From positions 248,001 to 312,000 of the forward strand of contig WOUS01000001.1 of assembly GCA_009772985.1 (NCBI GenBank): a stretch of 64,000 nucleotides of DNA, written 5' to 3'. This DNA comes from Anaerolineaceae bacterium (lineage in GTDB: Bacteria; Chloroflexota; Anaerolineae; Anaerolineales; Villigracilaceae). This document shows, piece by piece, positions 40,470 through 50,019 of this stretch (position 1 is the first letter of the stretch; every line of letters begins with the position of its first letter). The notes beneath the pieces are model-generated. The model saw nothing but the letters and a program-made list of their open reading frames with translations. It was not told the origin of the DNA and did no database searches. The translations under genes and the position numbers were made by a program.

Positions 40470-42407
40470 ATGTCCAAACGCCATATTGCCATTGATTTCA
40501 TCGTCTTAGCCGCTTTGCTGCTTGCCGGCTGCAACGGAGGCAGCACGGGTACGCCCGCGAACATCCTCACGCCGGACAACGCGGCGCCGACCGAGGCCCC
40601 CACCTCCCTCCCGCCGCGCCAGTTGACCGTCTGCCTGGGGCAGGAACCGGCCAGCCTGTATCCGTACGGCGCGCCCTCCTCGGCGGCGCGCAGCGTCCTC
40701 GCGGCCATCTACGACGGGCCGATTGACAACACCTCCTACGGATACCAGCCGATCATCCTGACCAAACTCCCCAGCCTGAACGACGGCGACGCGCAACTGG
40801 CGCAGGTGTCCGTTTACGTGGGCGCCGAAGTCGTCGGCGCGGACGGCGAGCCGGTCACGCTCGCCCCGGGCGTACGCGTCCGCCCGGCCGGCTGCCGGGA
40901 GGACGAATGCGCCGTCACGTACGATGGCAAGGCTGAAATCCTGATGGACCAGATGATCGCCACCTTTGCGCTGAAATCCGGCCTGGAGTGGTCCGACGGC
41001 GAGCCGCTGACCGCGGCGGATTCCGTCTACTCGTACAACCTGGCTGCCAACCCGCAGACGCCCGGCTCGAAGTACCTGGTTGACCGCACCAAAGCCTACG
41101 AAGCCACCGGCGACCTGACCGTCCAGTGGTGGGGCAAGCCCGGCTTCATTGACCCGGCCTACTTCACCAATTTCTGGACGCCTTACCCGGAACATCTCTG
41201 GGGAGAACTCCCCGCCGACCAGTTGACCGACGCCGACGTTTCGGCCCGCACCCCGGTCGGATACGGTCCGTACGTTATCCAGGAATGGACGGCGGGCGAA
41301 CAGATCACGCTGACGAAGAACCCGAACTATTTCCGCGCCGCGGAGGGCCTGCCGAAGTTCGACACGCTCATCTTCCGCTTCACCCCGGACCCGGAAACTG
41401 CGGTGAGCGACCTGCTCTCCGGCGCGTGCGATGTGCTCGACCCCGGCATCCGCCTCGAGGGGCAGGTGGGACTGCTCCAGTCGCTGGAGGCGCAGGGGCA
41501 GGTCAACCTGGAGACCGCCGCCACGCCCATCATGGAGCAACTGGCGTTTGGCGTCAAGCCGGCCTCGTACGATGCCGGCTACACTGCCGGAGTGGACCGC
41601 CCCGACTTTTTCTCGGACAAGCGCCTCCGCCAGGCGGTGGCGAAGTGCCTCGACCGGCAGAAGGTGGTGGATACCGTACTTTATGGCCTGTCCTCGGTCC
41701 CGACCTCGTACCTGCCGGGCGAGCATCCGCTCTACAGCCCTGGTGTGACGACGTATGCCTTCGATCCTGCCAGCGCCAACCAGTTGCTGGAAAGCCTCGG
41801 CTGGAGGGATGCCGATAACGACCCGGCCACGCCGCGCCAGGCGTGGGGCGTGACCGGCGTCCTGGGCGGCACGCCGCTCGAACTGACCTACGTCACCACC
41901 GGCGCGGCCCAGCGCCAGCAGGTGGCGCAGATCCTGTCCGAGTCGCTGGGGCAGTGCGGGATCAAGGTCAATGTCCTATATCTCGATCCCGCCGGCCTGT
42001 TCGACCCGGGGCCGGCTGGCGTCCTGTTTGGGCGCAATTTCGACCTGGCAGAGTTTGCAATCGGGACGGTCGGGGTGGAGACCTCCTGCGAATGGTTCAC
42101 CAGCGCCGAGGTCCCGAGCGCCGCGAACCACTGGGTAGGCGTGAACGTCAGCGGGTACGGCAGCGTGGCGTTCGATGCGGCCTGCCAGGCGGCGCGGCAA
42201 TCCCTGCCGGATGAGGCCGCCTACGCCGCCGCGTACCGCGATACCCAGTCCATTTTTGCAGACGATCTGCCGGTCGTGCCTCTATATTGGAGGCTGAAAG
42301 TGGCCGCTTCCCGTCCGGATTTCTGCAATTTCCGGCTTGATCCCACCGCTTCGAGCGCCCTGTGGAATATCGAGGCGTTCGATTTTGGCGCAGCGTGCAA
42401 TCCTTGA
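40470..42407 (+). CDS. Family 5 extracellular solute-binding lipoprotein
   Basis: 645 residues from the ATG at 40470, which has GGAGG 5 bp before it; the frame is open upstream only as antisense of mscL. Lipobox LLAGC (Cys21). Standard order of the oligopeptide/dipeptide-binding family: GQEPASLYP (57-65), WSDGEPLTAADSVYSY, GYGPYVIQEW, then RLRQAVAK (385-392) and FDPASANQLLESLGW. Binds peptides or another oligomer for import. It is the first gene of the ABC operon, 210 bp before a second, rearranged binding protein. Confidence 0.88.
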   Translation: MSKRHIAIDFIVLAALLLAGCNGGSTGTPANILTPDNAAPTEAPTSLPPRQLTVCLGQEPASLYPYGAPSSAARSVLAAIYDGPIDNTSYGYQPIILTKLPSLNDGDAQLAQVSVYVGAEVVGADGEPVTLAPGVRVRPAGCREDECAVTYDGKAEILMDQMIATFALKSGLEWSDGEPLTAADSVYSYNLAANPQTPGSKYLVDRTKAYEATGDLTVQWWGKPGFIDPAYFTNFWTPYPEHLWGELPADQLTDADVSARTPVGYGPYVIQEWTAGEQITLTKNPNYFRAAEGLPKFDTLIFRFTPDPETAVSDLLSGACDVLDPGIRLEGQVGLLQSLEAQGQVNLETAATPIMEQLAFGVKPASYDAGYTAGVDRPDFFSDKRLRQAVAKCLDRQKVVDTVLYGLSSVPTSYLPGEHPLYSPGVTTYAFDPASANQLLESLGWRDADNDPATPRQAWGVTGVLGGTPLELTYVTTGAAQRQQVAQILSESLGQCGIKVNVLYLDPAGLFDPGPAGVLFGRNFDLAEFAIGTVGVETSCEWFTSAEVPSAANHWVGVNVSGYGSVAFDAACQAARQSLPDEAAYAAAYRDTQSIFADDLPVVPLYWRLKVAASRPDFCNFRLDPTASSALWNIEAFDFGAACNP

Positions 42408-42444
42408 GCCGCGCAATGTCATTTTGATTCCCGAACAGGGACAC

Positions 42445-42473
42445 TTGACTTTTTATTTATCTTGTGTTAATCT
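42445..42473 (+). promoter_or_regulatory. Promoter of the second binding-protein gene
   Basis: -35 TTGACT (42445-42450), 17-bp spacer, -10 TAATCT (42468-42473). The leader to the ATG is 144 nt and AT-rich. Confidence 0.6.
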
Positions 42474-42617
42474 TCATTTTAGCCCCCGTGGCAAGAATTT
42501 CAGGCCGCGGAGGTAATTTTCAGCAAAGGAGGTGGTTCTCGGGAATACCCTCACATTGCTTCTGTAAAACATCCATTCACCCTATTCTGCTCAAATTTTC
42601 TCTGGAGGAGAAAGATC

Positions 42618-44489
42618 ATGAAACAAAACCGCTTTATGCTGGTTCTCGGCCTGTTGGTTGTAGCCAGCATGGTCTTGGCTGCATGCCAGCCAGGCCCCGT
42701 AGCTACCCCTGAAGTGATTATCGAAACGGTCGAGCGCGAGGCTTATACGACGCCGCACCCGATCCTGAGTGACGTGAGAGTACGCCAGGCCATGGCTTAC
42801 TGCACGAACAAACTCGAACTGGTCCAATCGGTCTACCCGCTGGCCCCCGAAGCGCAGCAGCAGGAACTCGTGCTGAATACGATGATGCGCGGTGGTCACT
42901 GGGCTTATGCCGGTGATGAGAACATCACGATCTACCCCTTCGATCCCGCGGCAGGCGCGGCCTTGTTGGATGAGGCCGGCTGGACGCTGGCAGAAGGTGC
43001 GACTGTCCGCTCCAATGCCGATGGTGAGACTCTCAACATTAAGTTCACCACGACAACCGCTGCCTTCCGCCAGACGTGGGCCGCCGTGTGGGAACAGCAA
43101 ATGGAAGCCTGCGGCATCGATATCCTCCGCCTGCATGTGCCCGCCTCCTGGTGGTTTGGTGATACCACCGGCCTGGCCCGCCGCGATTTCGAATTGGGCG
43201 CCTTCGCCTGGGTCGGTCAGGTTGATCCGGGTGGCGTTACCCTCTATTCCTGCGATCAGATTCCTTCCCCGGCCAATGGTTGGGAAGGCCAGAACTACAT
43301 GGGTTGGTGCAATGAGGCCGCCAGCACAGCAGTAAAGAATGCCAACAACACCCTCATCTTGCAGGAACGCATTGACAATTACAAGATCCTGCAGGCGGAA
43401 TTCACCAAGGATGTGCCCAGCATTCCGCTCTTCAACCGCACCGAGACCTTTGCCGCCGTGGCTGGTCTGACGGGCTTCGAGCCGATCTCCGGCCAGGAAT
43501 ACTACCTGTATGATGTCGGTAAATGGGAACTTCCTGGACAGGATACCATTGTGCTCGGCTTCACGCAGGAGCCTGCCTCGTTGTTCGGCCTGGTTGAGGA
43601 TGCTTTTGTCGCCCAGTTGGCCCTCTATATGGTCCTGCCGGGCGCCATCACCACCAAGAACTATGACTTCCAGGCTGTCTATATCCAGGACTTTGCCACC
43701 ATCGAGAACGGCGGCTCCGTCCTGAATGAAGTCGAAGTCAAAGCTGGCGATACGGTTGTAGATGCCAACGGCGATGTAGTCACGCTGGAAGCCGGCATGT
43801 CGGTCAAGAATTTTGCCGGTGAGATCGTCGAATTCACGGGCGATCCCATCAAGATGCAGCAGCTCGTCTCAACATTCAAGTACATTGACGGCATTACCTG
43901 GGAAGACGGCGTACCGCTCTCGAGCGCTGACTTTGCACTGTCCCAGAAGATCGCCTGCGATCCTGAGTCCGGCGCAACCTCGTTCTACGTCTGTGACCGC
44001 ACCGCCGGTGTCGTATTCCTGACGGATGCCGTCGGTTACACCCACAGCTGGTTGCCTGGCTACACCGATCCGCTGTACTTCACCCCGATCTGGGGCACCT
44101 ATCCTGCCCACCGCGTGCTCGCTGATGGCCGCGTTCTGGCTGATGTCCCGGCCGTCGAATGGGCCACCCTGCCCGAGATCTCTGAACAGCCCATCGGTTG
44201 GGGACCTTACAAGCTGGTCGAGTGGGTCAAGGGTGAGAAACTGGTCTACGAAGCCAACCCCTACTGGGTGTTTGGCGCTCCGAAGACCCCGAATTTCGTC
44301 ATCCAGATCATCACCGCCGAATCGGCTGAAGCCCTGCTCCTGGGCGGCGAGGTTGATGTTCTTGCCTCTGAGACTCTGGCCGGCCTGAGCCAAACTCTGG
44401 CCGATGCCGAGGCAGCCGGCACGATCAAGACCTGGTCCATCGCTGGTGGGACCTGGGAACACATTGATATCTCCTTGTTCATCCGGTAA
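42618..44489 (+). CDS. Circularly permuted family 5 solute-binding lipoprotein
   Basis: 623 residues. Lipobox LAAC (Cys23). All parts of a family 5 binding protein are present but in swapped order. Residues 50-305 are what is normally the C-terminal half (SDVRVRQAMAY, FDPAAGAALLDEAGW, WEQQMEACGIDIL, DVPSIPLFNRTE). Residues 310-623 are the normal N-terminal half (FTQEPASLFG at 315-324, TWEDGVPLSSADF, GWGPYKLVEWV, ending WEHIDISLFIR, the strand that normally runs into xDxRVRQA). From QEPAS round through the C-terminus to VRQA is about 338 residues here against 328 in the normal paralogue just upstream. GGAGGAG precedes the ATG. Part of the operon with two permeases and two ATPases. Confidence 0.85.
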   Translation: MKQNRFMLVLGLLVVASMVLAACQPGPVATPEVIIETVEREAYTTPHPILSDVRVRQAMAYCTNKLELVQSVYPLAPEAQQQELVLNTMMRGGHWAYAGDENITIYPFDPAAGAALLDEAGWTLAEGATVRSNADGETLNIKFTTTTAAFRQTWAAVWEQQMEACGIDILRLHVPASWWFGDTTGLARRDFELGAFAWVGQVDPGGVTLYSCDQIPSPANGWEGQNYMGWCNEAASTAVKNANNTLILQERIDNYKILQAEFTKDVPSIPLFNRTETFAAVAGLTGFEPISGQEYYLYDVGKWELPGQDTIVLGFTQEPASLFGLVEDAFVAQLALYMVLPGAITTKNYDFQAVYIQDFATIENGGSVLNEVEVKAGDTVVDANGDVVTLEAGMSVKNFAGEIVEFTGDPIKMQQLVSTFKYIDGITWEDGVPLSSADFALSQKIACDPESGATSFYVCDRTAGVVFLTDAVGYTHSWLPGYTDPLYFTPIWGTYPAHRVLADGRVLADVPAVEWATLPEISEQPIGWGPYKLVEWVKGEKLVYEANPYWVFGAPKTPNFVIQIITAESAEALLLGGEVDVLASETLAGLSQTLADAEAAGTIKTWSIAGGTWEHIDISLFIR

Positions 44490-44512
44490 GCGCCTGCTTG
44501 CCTGAATTTAGA

Positions 44513-44544
44513 CCGGGTAGGTGTGGGCAACCACACCTACCCGG
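44513..44544 (+). terminator. Hairpin between binding protein and permease genes
   Basis: 14-bp arms (44513-44526 and 44531-44544) with loop GCAA and no U run. It may protect the binding-protein mRNA or lower downstream transcription, as is usual for such operons. Confidence 0.6.
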
Positions 44545-44586
44545 GTCATTAGTAATTATCTGGAATTTATTTTTTGGAGTTGAGAA

Positions 44587-45786
44587 ATGGTTGCATACCT
44601 GGTCCGTCGTGTTCTGCAAATGATCCTGGTGGTGTTTATTTCTGCCATCGCCTCTTTTGCGTTATTGAGTTTAGCCCCGGGAGGACCACTTGCAGGCTTG
44701 CGCCAGACCCCGGCAACATCGCGCTTCTATATCTCGGCCGAGGACATAGCCCGCATCCGCACGAAGTATGACCTGGACCTGACCATCCCGGTACGCTTCA
44801 CGCGCTGGCTGATCGGGGTTCCGCGCGGACCACTGGTAATCAATGGAAAGGAATATTTCGGTGATCTCGTCGTTGGATGCCGACAGCCAATCGAGGAAGA
44901 ATTTCTCAATGATCGGGGAAAGTATGAAACTCGGGTGACCGGTTGCAGCGAGATTGTTTATTTAAGGGATTTAACCGGACGCAGTGCCAGCCGCGGGATT
45001 TTATTGGGTGATTTCGGCGTATCCTGGCGCTTGCTGCGCGACCGCCCGGTCTCCGACCTAATCGTCAGTCGTTTACCCAAGACTCTTCAGCTGATCGGTC
45101 TCGAGACACTTTTTTCCATATTGATTGGTGTCCCGCTTGGCATTTATTCTGCGGTCAAGCAGTATTCCAAGTTCGACTACTTTTTCACCTCCCTGGCTTT
45201 CATGGGTTCGGCCATGCCGACCTTTTTCTTCGGCATTTTGATGATCCTGGCCTTTTCAATTCTACCTAGGAATGCGGGTCTTCCTTATCTACCTCCAGGA
45301 TTGTCTGAGTCGGTCCGCGACTACACAATCCCCCTCCTTGGGACGATCACTGCTGGTTCGGCTTCAGATCGAGTCTTGCATCTGATCCTGCCGGTATCCG
45401 TTTTGACGCTGGTCAATGTGGCTTTTTGGAGCCGTTATATTCGTTCGAGCATGCTGGAGGTATTGCGCCAGGATTATGTCCGCACGGCGCGCGCCAAAGG
45501 CTTGCGCGAAAACGTCGTGATTATGAAACATGCTCTGCGCAATGGCTTGATCCCATTCGTGACCATCGTTGTATTCACCCTGCCGGGCTTGTTCAGCGGC
45601 GCTATTATCACCGAGAGCATCTTCTCCTGGCCGGGCATGGGCCGCTTGTATCTGTTGGCGCTGGGAGATAGCGATTATCCGGTTGCAATGGCCGTCTTCT
45701 TTATCATCGCAGTGTTGACCGTGATTGCCACGCTGTTGCGGGATATTCTCTACACCGTGGTCGACCCGCGCATCCGGCTCAAATAA
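44587..45786 (+). CDS. Peptide-type ABC transporter permease (DppB/OppB-like)
   Basis: 399 residues. N-terminal helix YLVRRVLQMILVVFI, a large periplasmic insert (about 90-140, with GCRQPIEEEF and a second cysteine), then five membrane helices and the EAA loop RAKGLRENVVIMKHALRNGL. Forms the membrane channel with the next gene product. The insert is longer than in Escherichia coli DppB. TGGAG before the ATG. Confidence 0.93.
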   Translation: MVAYLVRRVLQMILVVFISAIASFALLSLAPGGPLAGLRQTPATSRFYISAEDIARIRTKYDLDLTIPVRFTRWLIGVPRGPLVINGKEYFGDLVVGCRQPIEEEFLNDRGKYETRVTGCSEIVYLRDLTGRSASRGILLGDFGVSWRLLRDRPVSDLIVSRLPKTLQLIGLETLFSILIGVPLGIYSAVKQYSKFDYFFTSLAFMGSAMPTFFFGILMILAFSILPRNAGLPYLPPGLSESVRDYTIPLLGTITAGSASDRVLHLILPVSVLTLVNVAFWSRYIRSSMLEVLRQDYVRTARAKGLRENVVIMKHALRNGLIPFVTIVVFTLPGLFSGAIITESIFSWPGMGRLYLLALGDSDYPVAMAVFFIIAVLTVIATLLRDILYTVVDPRIRLK

Positions 45787-45806
45787 AACCATACACGAGG
45801 AAATCC

Positions 45807-46805
45807 ATGTCAGCAAACATGAAGGTTGCAGAGCTTACCGGCGAAGAGATCACCATCCAGGAACGAACCCCCTTCCAGATCGTGATGATGCGTTTCAGGA
45901 AGCATCGCCTGGCTATGGCGGCCCTGGTGGTGATAACCCTGATTTTTATGTTGACCCTCTTTGCGCCATACCTTGCCAATTTCGAGGTCACCGAGATCTC
46001 GGTAGGGGATTATTTTTTGCCTTTTGGCGCAGTGGACGAAGATACGGGACGTGTGCATTACCTGGGAACGGATAATATTGGGCGTGATTACTTTTCACGC
46101 TTGATTTTTGCAGGCCGGGTATCGCTCACTGTGGCCTTGATATCCGTGCTGATTTCAGAGACGACTGGTGTCATCATCGGCGCCATCTCCGGGTACTATG
46201 GCGGCGCGCTGGATAATGTACTGATGCGCTTTGTGGAATTCATGCTGACGATTCCATCGTTGCCGCTGTTATTGATCATCTCCTCGATGCTTCTGGCGAA
46301 CGAAGATTTGATTCCCATTCCCGCCATCGTTCTCAATACGTTTGGGAAAATAATGTTGTTGAATCCGCGCGATACACGCAGCGCGGTGCTCATCATCATG
46401 GTACTGGCGGGGTTTGGCTGGCTGGGTTCTGCCCAATTGATGCGCGGGATGGTGTTGCAGATCAAGCAGCAAACTTTCGTCGAAGCCGCCCGTTCACTGG
46501 GCGCATCCAATACCTGGATCATCTTCAAGCATATGATCCCCAATGCCATGGCACCGATCATCGTCAGCGCTTCACTGGGACTGGCCGGTTATGTGGTCGC
46601 GGAAGCGGCATTGGCTTTTCTGGGTTTTGGCATCCAGGATCCGGTCCCGACCTGGGGGAACATGCTCTCAGCGACACAGACTTTTATGATGGATAAGCCG
46701 TGGCTGCCTCTCGTCCCAGGCCTGCCCATTTTTATATGCTCTCTATCCTTTAACTATATCGGTGATGGTCTGCGTGATGCTCTTGACCCGCGGCTAAAAA
46801 TGTAA
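45807..46805 (+). CDS. Peptide-type ABC transporter permease (DppC/OppC-like)
   Basis: 332 residues. Soluble head with FQIVMMRFRKHRLAMAALVV, then six helices; DxxGRDYFSRLIFAGRVSL and EAA loop EAARSLGASNTWIIFKHMIPN. Partner of the preceding permease, 20 bp apart. Confidence 0.93.
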   Translation: MSANMKVAELTGEEITIQERTPFQIVMMRFRKHRLAMAALVVITLIFMLTLFAPYLANFEVTEISVGDYFLPFGAVDEDTGRVHYLGTDNIGRDYFSRLIFAGRVSLTVALISVLISETTGVIIGAISGYYGGALDNVLMRFVEFMLTIPSLPLLLIISSMLLANEDLIPIPAIVLNTFGKIMLLNPRDTRSAVLIIMVLAGFGWLGSAQLMRGMVLQIKQQTFVEAARSLGASNTWIIFKHMIPNAMAPIIVSASLGLAGYVVAEAALAFLGFGIQDPVPTWGNMLSATQTFMMDKPWLPLVPGLPIFICSLSFNYIGDGLRDALDPRLKM

Positions 46806-46836
46806 TTCGTGCATAAACCTACATGGGAGAACGCTT

Positions 46837-47883
46837 GTGGCCGATAACAATAAAAAACCCCTGCTTGAAATACGGAATTTGAAAACATACTTCTATACGG
46901 AAGATGGTGTCGTCAAGGCCGTGGATGGCGTTGATCTGGAAGTCTATCCTGGAGAGGTCCTGGGCTTGGTGGGCGAATCGGGCTGTGGTAAAAGTGTTAC
47001 CTCTCTGGCCATCATGCGCTTGATCTCCAAACCCGGCAAGATCGTTGATGGAGAGATCATTTTTGACGGTCGTGATCTCGTCAAGCTTGGAGAGCCTGAG
47101 CTTATGAAGATCCGCGGGAATCGCATCTCGATGATCTTTCAACAGCCTCAATCAGCGCTGAACCCTGTTTTCCGGGTTGCCGACCAGATCGGTGAAGTGC
47201 TGGAAGTGCATCAATCGTTGGGGAAACGGGCCGGTGATGCGCGGGCGATTGAATTGCTCAAGCTTGTTGGCATGCCCGACGCGGAATCTCGCGCCAAATC
47301 TTTTCCCCATGAACTTTCCGGAGGACAGGCGCAGCGTGTCATGATTGCCATGGGCCTGGCCTGTGTGCCGGACATGTTGATCGCGGATGAGCCCACAACT
47401 GCCCTGGATGTGACCATCCAGGCCCAGATCTTGAACCTGATTCGCGACATGCGCGAAAAGTTTGGTTCTTCTGTGATCCTGATCACCCATGACCTGGGCG
47501 TCATCGCGGAAATGGCGGAACGTGTGGCAGTCATGTATGCTGGCGAGATCGTGGAGCAAGCCGATGTAATCCCGCTCTTCCAAAAACCCATCCATCCTTA
47601 CACGAAAGGGTTGATCGGTTCGATCCCGGTCCTGGGGAGAGTGCGCGACCAACTGGATGTGATCCCCGGTTCTGTGCCGAACCTGGTCAACCTGCCTCCG
47701 GGTTGCCGTTTTGCCCCGCGCTGTCAGGCCCGCAAGGAATACAACTTGTCCATCTGTACGGAAAAACGACCTGCTTTGCACGATTTTGAGCCGGGACATA
47801 AAGTACGTTGTTGGCTGTATCAGGATGATGAACAGCATGTGGCGCCCTTGAAAGCAAAAAAGACAGCCAAGGAGAAGAAATAA
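46837..47883 (+). CDS. Peptide-type ABC transporter ATPase (DppD/OppD-like)
   Basis: 348 residues, GTG start with GGGAG upstream. Walker A GESGCGKS (46-53), signature LSGGQAQRV, Walker B LIADEPTTALD, and the oligopeptide-ATPase C-terminal motif PPGCRFAPRCQARKEYN with cysteines for an iron-sulfur or zinc site. A Lys-rich tail ends the protein. Confidence 0.94.
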   Translation: MADNNKKPLLEIRNLKTYFYTEDGVVKAVDGVDLEVYPGEVLGLVGESGCGKSVTSLAIMRLISKPGKIVDGEIIFDGRDLVKLGEPELMKIRGNRISMIFQQPQSALNPVFRVADQIGEVLEVHQSLGKRAGDARAIELLKLVGMPDAESRAKSFPHELSGGQAQRVMIAMGLACVPDMLIADEPTTALDVTIQAQILNLIRDMREKFGSSVILITHDLGVIAEMAERVAVMYAGEIVEQADVIPLFQKPIHPYTKGLIGSIPVLGRVRDQLDVIPGSVPNLVNLPPGCRFAPRCQARKEYNLSICTEKRPALHDFEPGHKVRCWLYQDDEQHVAPLKAKKTAKEKK

Positions 47884-47887
47884 TTTT

Positions 47888-48883
47888 ATGAACACGCTCT
47901 CCCAAAAACCCGAAAGAAAACCGGATTTATTGGTGATTAAGGATTTGGTCAAGTATTTTCCCATCCGTGGTGGTTTATTTAAACGAACCAAGGCTATGGT
48001 CAAGGCCGTTGATGAAGTCTCCTTTACGATCCGGGAAGGGGAAACGCTCGGCCTGGTGGGTGAATCTGGCTGCGGTAAGACGACCCTGGGGCGCTGTATT
48101 CTTCGCCTCGTGGAACCTACTTCCGGGTCAATTAACTTCATGGGCCAGGAGTTGACCGAGTTAAGACCGCGTGCCATGAAGGAACTTCGCCGGGAGATGC
48201 AGATCATCTTTCAGGATCCGATCGCTTCGCTGGATCCGCGCATGCCGATTGGTAATTCGGTTGTGGAGGGTCTGGCGATCCAGAATATTGGCACTTCCAA
48301 GGAACGCTTCGAGATTGCCATTAACATGCTCCGAAAAGTGGGGCTGGAAGATTATCATGCCCGCCGCTACCCGCATGAGTTTTCAGGCGGCCAACGCCAG
48401 CGCATTGGGATCGCGCGTGCCCTGACCCTGCAGCCGAAATTCCTTGTCTGTGATGAGCCCGTCTCAGCGTTGGATGTATCGATTCAATCACAGGTTTTGA
48501 ACATCCTTAAGGAATTGCAGCGCGAACTCGGGCTTACCTATCTTTTCATTGCCCATAACCTGAGCGTGGTTGAACACATCTCGGATCGGGTTGCAGTCAT
48601 GTACCTTGGGAAAATAGTGGAGGTGACTTCACGCAAGGAACTTTACCTCAACCCATTGCATCCCTATACAAAAGCCTTGCTGGCTGCCATCCCCATTCCA
48701 GACCCGACCATCAAACGCGAGCGCCTGGTGTTGAAGGGCGATGTTCCCAGCCCGGTCAATCCACCGTCGGGATGCCGCTTTCATACCCGCTGCCCGTTCG
48801 TGTTCGATCATTGCTCGCAAGAGACGCCTCCATTGCGGGAAGTTCATCCGGATCACTGGGCGGCGTGCTGGCTCGTCGAATAA
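47888..48883 (+). CDS. Peptide-type ABC transporter ATPase (DppF/OppF-like)
   Basis: 331 residues. Walker A GESGCGKT (58-65), signature FSGGQRQRIG, Walker B LVCDEPVSALD, C-terminal PPSGCRFHTRCPFVFDHC. Heterodimer partner of the preceding ATPase, 4 bp downstream. It closes the transporter set of two binding proteins, two permeases and two ATPases. Confidence 0.94.
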   Translation: MNTLSQKPERKPDLLVIKDLVKYFPIRGGLFKRTKAMVKAVDEVSFTIREGETLGLVGESGCGKTTLGRCILRLVEPTSGSINFMGQELTELRPRAMKELRREMQIIFQDPIASLDPRMPIGNSVVEGLAIQNIGTSKERFEIAINMLRKVGLEDYHARRYPHEFSGGQRQRIGIARALTLQPKFLVCDEPVSALDVSIQSQVLNILKELQRELGLTYLFIAHNLSVVEHISDRVAVMYLGKIVEVTSRKELYLNPLHPYTKALLAAIPIPDPTIKRERLVLKGDVPSPVNPPSGCRFHTRCPFVFDHCSQETPPLREVHPDHWAACWLVE

Positions 48884-49112
48884 TCCGGTGACACAAAGAT
48901 AACGGTCTTTTCGGCGTTTGCCCAGCCCTGCTTTGGCAGGAAATGTACACCGTAATCTGTGGTTTTCTCCAATGGAGCATGGATCGTGTAGGGGCCATGC
49001 TTGCCTGCAAACAATCGTATCTGTATTACCAGCCCAGCTCTGAATGCAGAGCGTTTTTGGAACCCGGTCATGCTGGTGGCCTTGATTGATGATCAGCTTT
49101 AAGGATGTTTTT
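48884..49112. other. Intergenic stretch with a possible gene remnant
   Basis: On the minus strand 48853-49071 is open and reads protein-like in part (YGVHFLPKQGWANAEKTVIF), but it overlaps the end of the ATPase gene, has no good ribosome binding site and matches no family I know. I list it as a possible relic, not as a gene. Confidence 0.2.
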
Positions 49113-49895
49113 ATGAATACAACCCGCCGGTGTTTTTTTGGCTTTGTGACCGGTTCTGTTTTGGGATTGGCTTACTCCCTTACGGCAAATAGCGTCAACC
49201 AATTATTAATGCCTGATCTGTCCCTGTATTTTCCATGGCCGGGATGGATGCTTATGGTATTGGGCAGTGTTTTATTATCAGGGGTCATGGGGTTGGTTGC
49301 TGTCTGGTGGGAGGATACCTTTATTGGCCTGCTGTTCTCATCTTTGTTGGGTTCGGTGCTCTCGTCCCTTTGGGCTTGGAGAGCCGAGGGGAGTCCTCCG
49401 GGCATTTTGATCCTGGCCTTGTTCGTGTTTTTACCGCGCGTTTTCTTTTATCTACCCATGGGAATGGGGGTCATTTGGATTATTAGCCAATGGGAGCGCA
49501 TCTATCTGGTTGCTCGGCGGAACATTGGAAAGGTGATTGTTCCACTGGTTTGCATGATCTTTTCGATTGCGGCAGGGCTCTTTTCGATTTATTCAGAGGA
49601 TGTCCGCTTCGCTTTGCTCCAGACTGACCAGATGGTGCAACAAGGCCTGCAGGCTGAAAGGTACGAGGACTTGCCGGAGCCTCTTAAGGATGTCTGGTAT
49701 TTTGAGAACTATGCAAAAGGTGAATATACCCTGGAGGTTAGCTATGATCCAGATAGTTTGCCTGTCCAGCGCCCGATGGTGGATTACGGCACACTGGAAC
49801 CGCTGATCATTGTGCGCTTTTCCAACGGCTTCATGCTCGGGTGCGTTTTTTCTCCCCCGAAGGAAACGCCGGTCTGTGGAAATTTCAACCACTAA
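49113..49895 (+). CDS. Uncharacterised polytopic membrane protein
   Basis: 260 residues from the ATG at 49113 (AAGGA 7 bp upstream). Five or so membrane helices in the first 165 residues, then a soluble C-terminal part of about 90 residues (SIYSEDVRFALLQTDQMVQQ ... FSNGFMLGCVF). I do not recognise the family. It follows the ABC operon on the same strand after 229 bp; a link to transport is not supported. Confidence 0.6.
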   Translation: MNTTRRCFFGFVTGSVLGLAYSLTANSVNQLLMPDLSLYFPWPGWMLMVLGSVLLSGVMGLVAVWWEDTFIGLLFSSLLGSVLSSLWAWRAEGSPPGILILALFVFLPRVFFYLPMGMGVIWIISQWERIYLVARRNIGKVIVPLVCMIFSIAAGLFSIYSEDVRFALLQTDQMVQQGLQAERYEDLPEPLKDVWYFENYAKGEYTLEVSYDPDSLPVQRPMVDYGTLEPLIIVRFSNGFMLGCVFSPPKETPVCGNFNH

Positions 49896-50019
49896 TCCCC
49901 GCACCGTGATGTTTTTCCGGCCCGGCAGCCCGCCCCAGCGTTTCCCGGCGTGAGGGCGGGTTGATCATCTTCTGTCAGGGTCCGGGCCCTGGAACGCATC
50001 CTGGAACGAGTGAGGAACT

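Noticed and set aside
48853-49071. A 72-codon minus-strand gene after the ABC operon
   Set aside because: Parts read like protein, but it overlaps the ATPase gene, lacks a ribosome binding site and has no family match; kept only as a possible relic.
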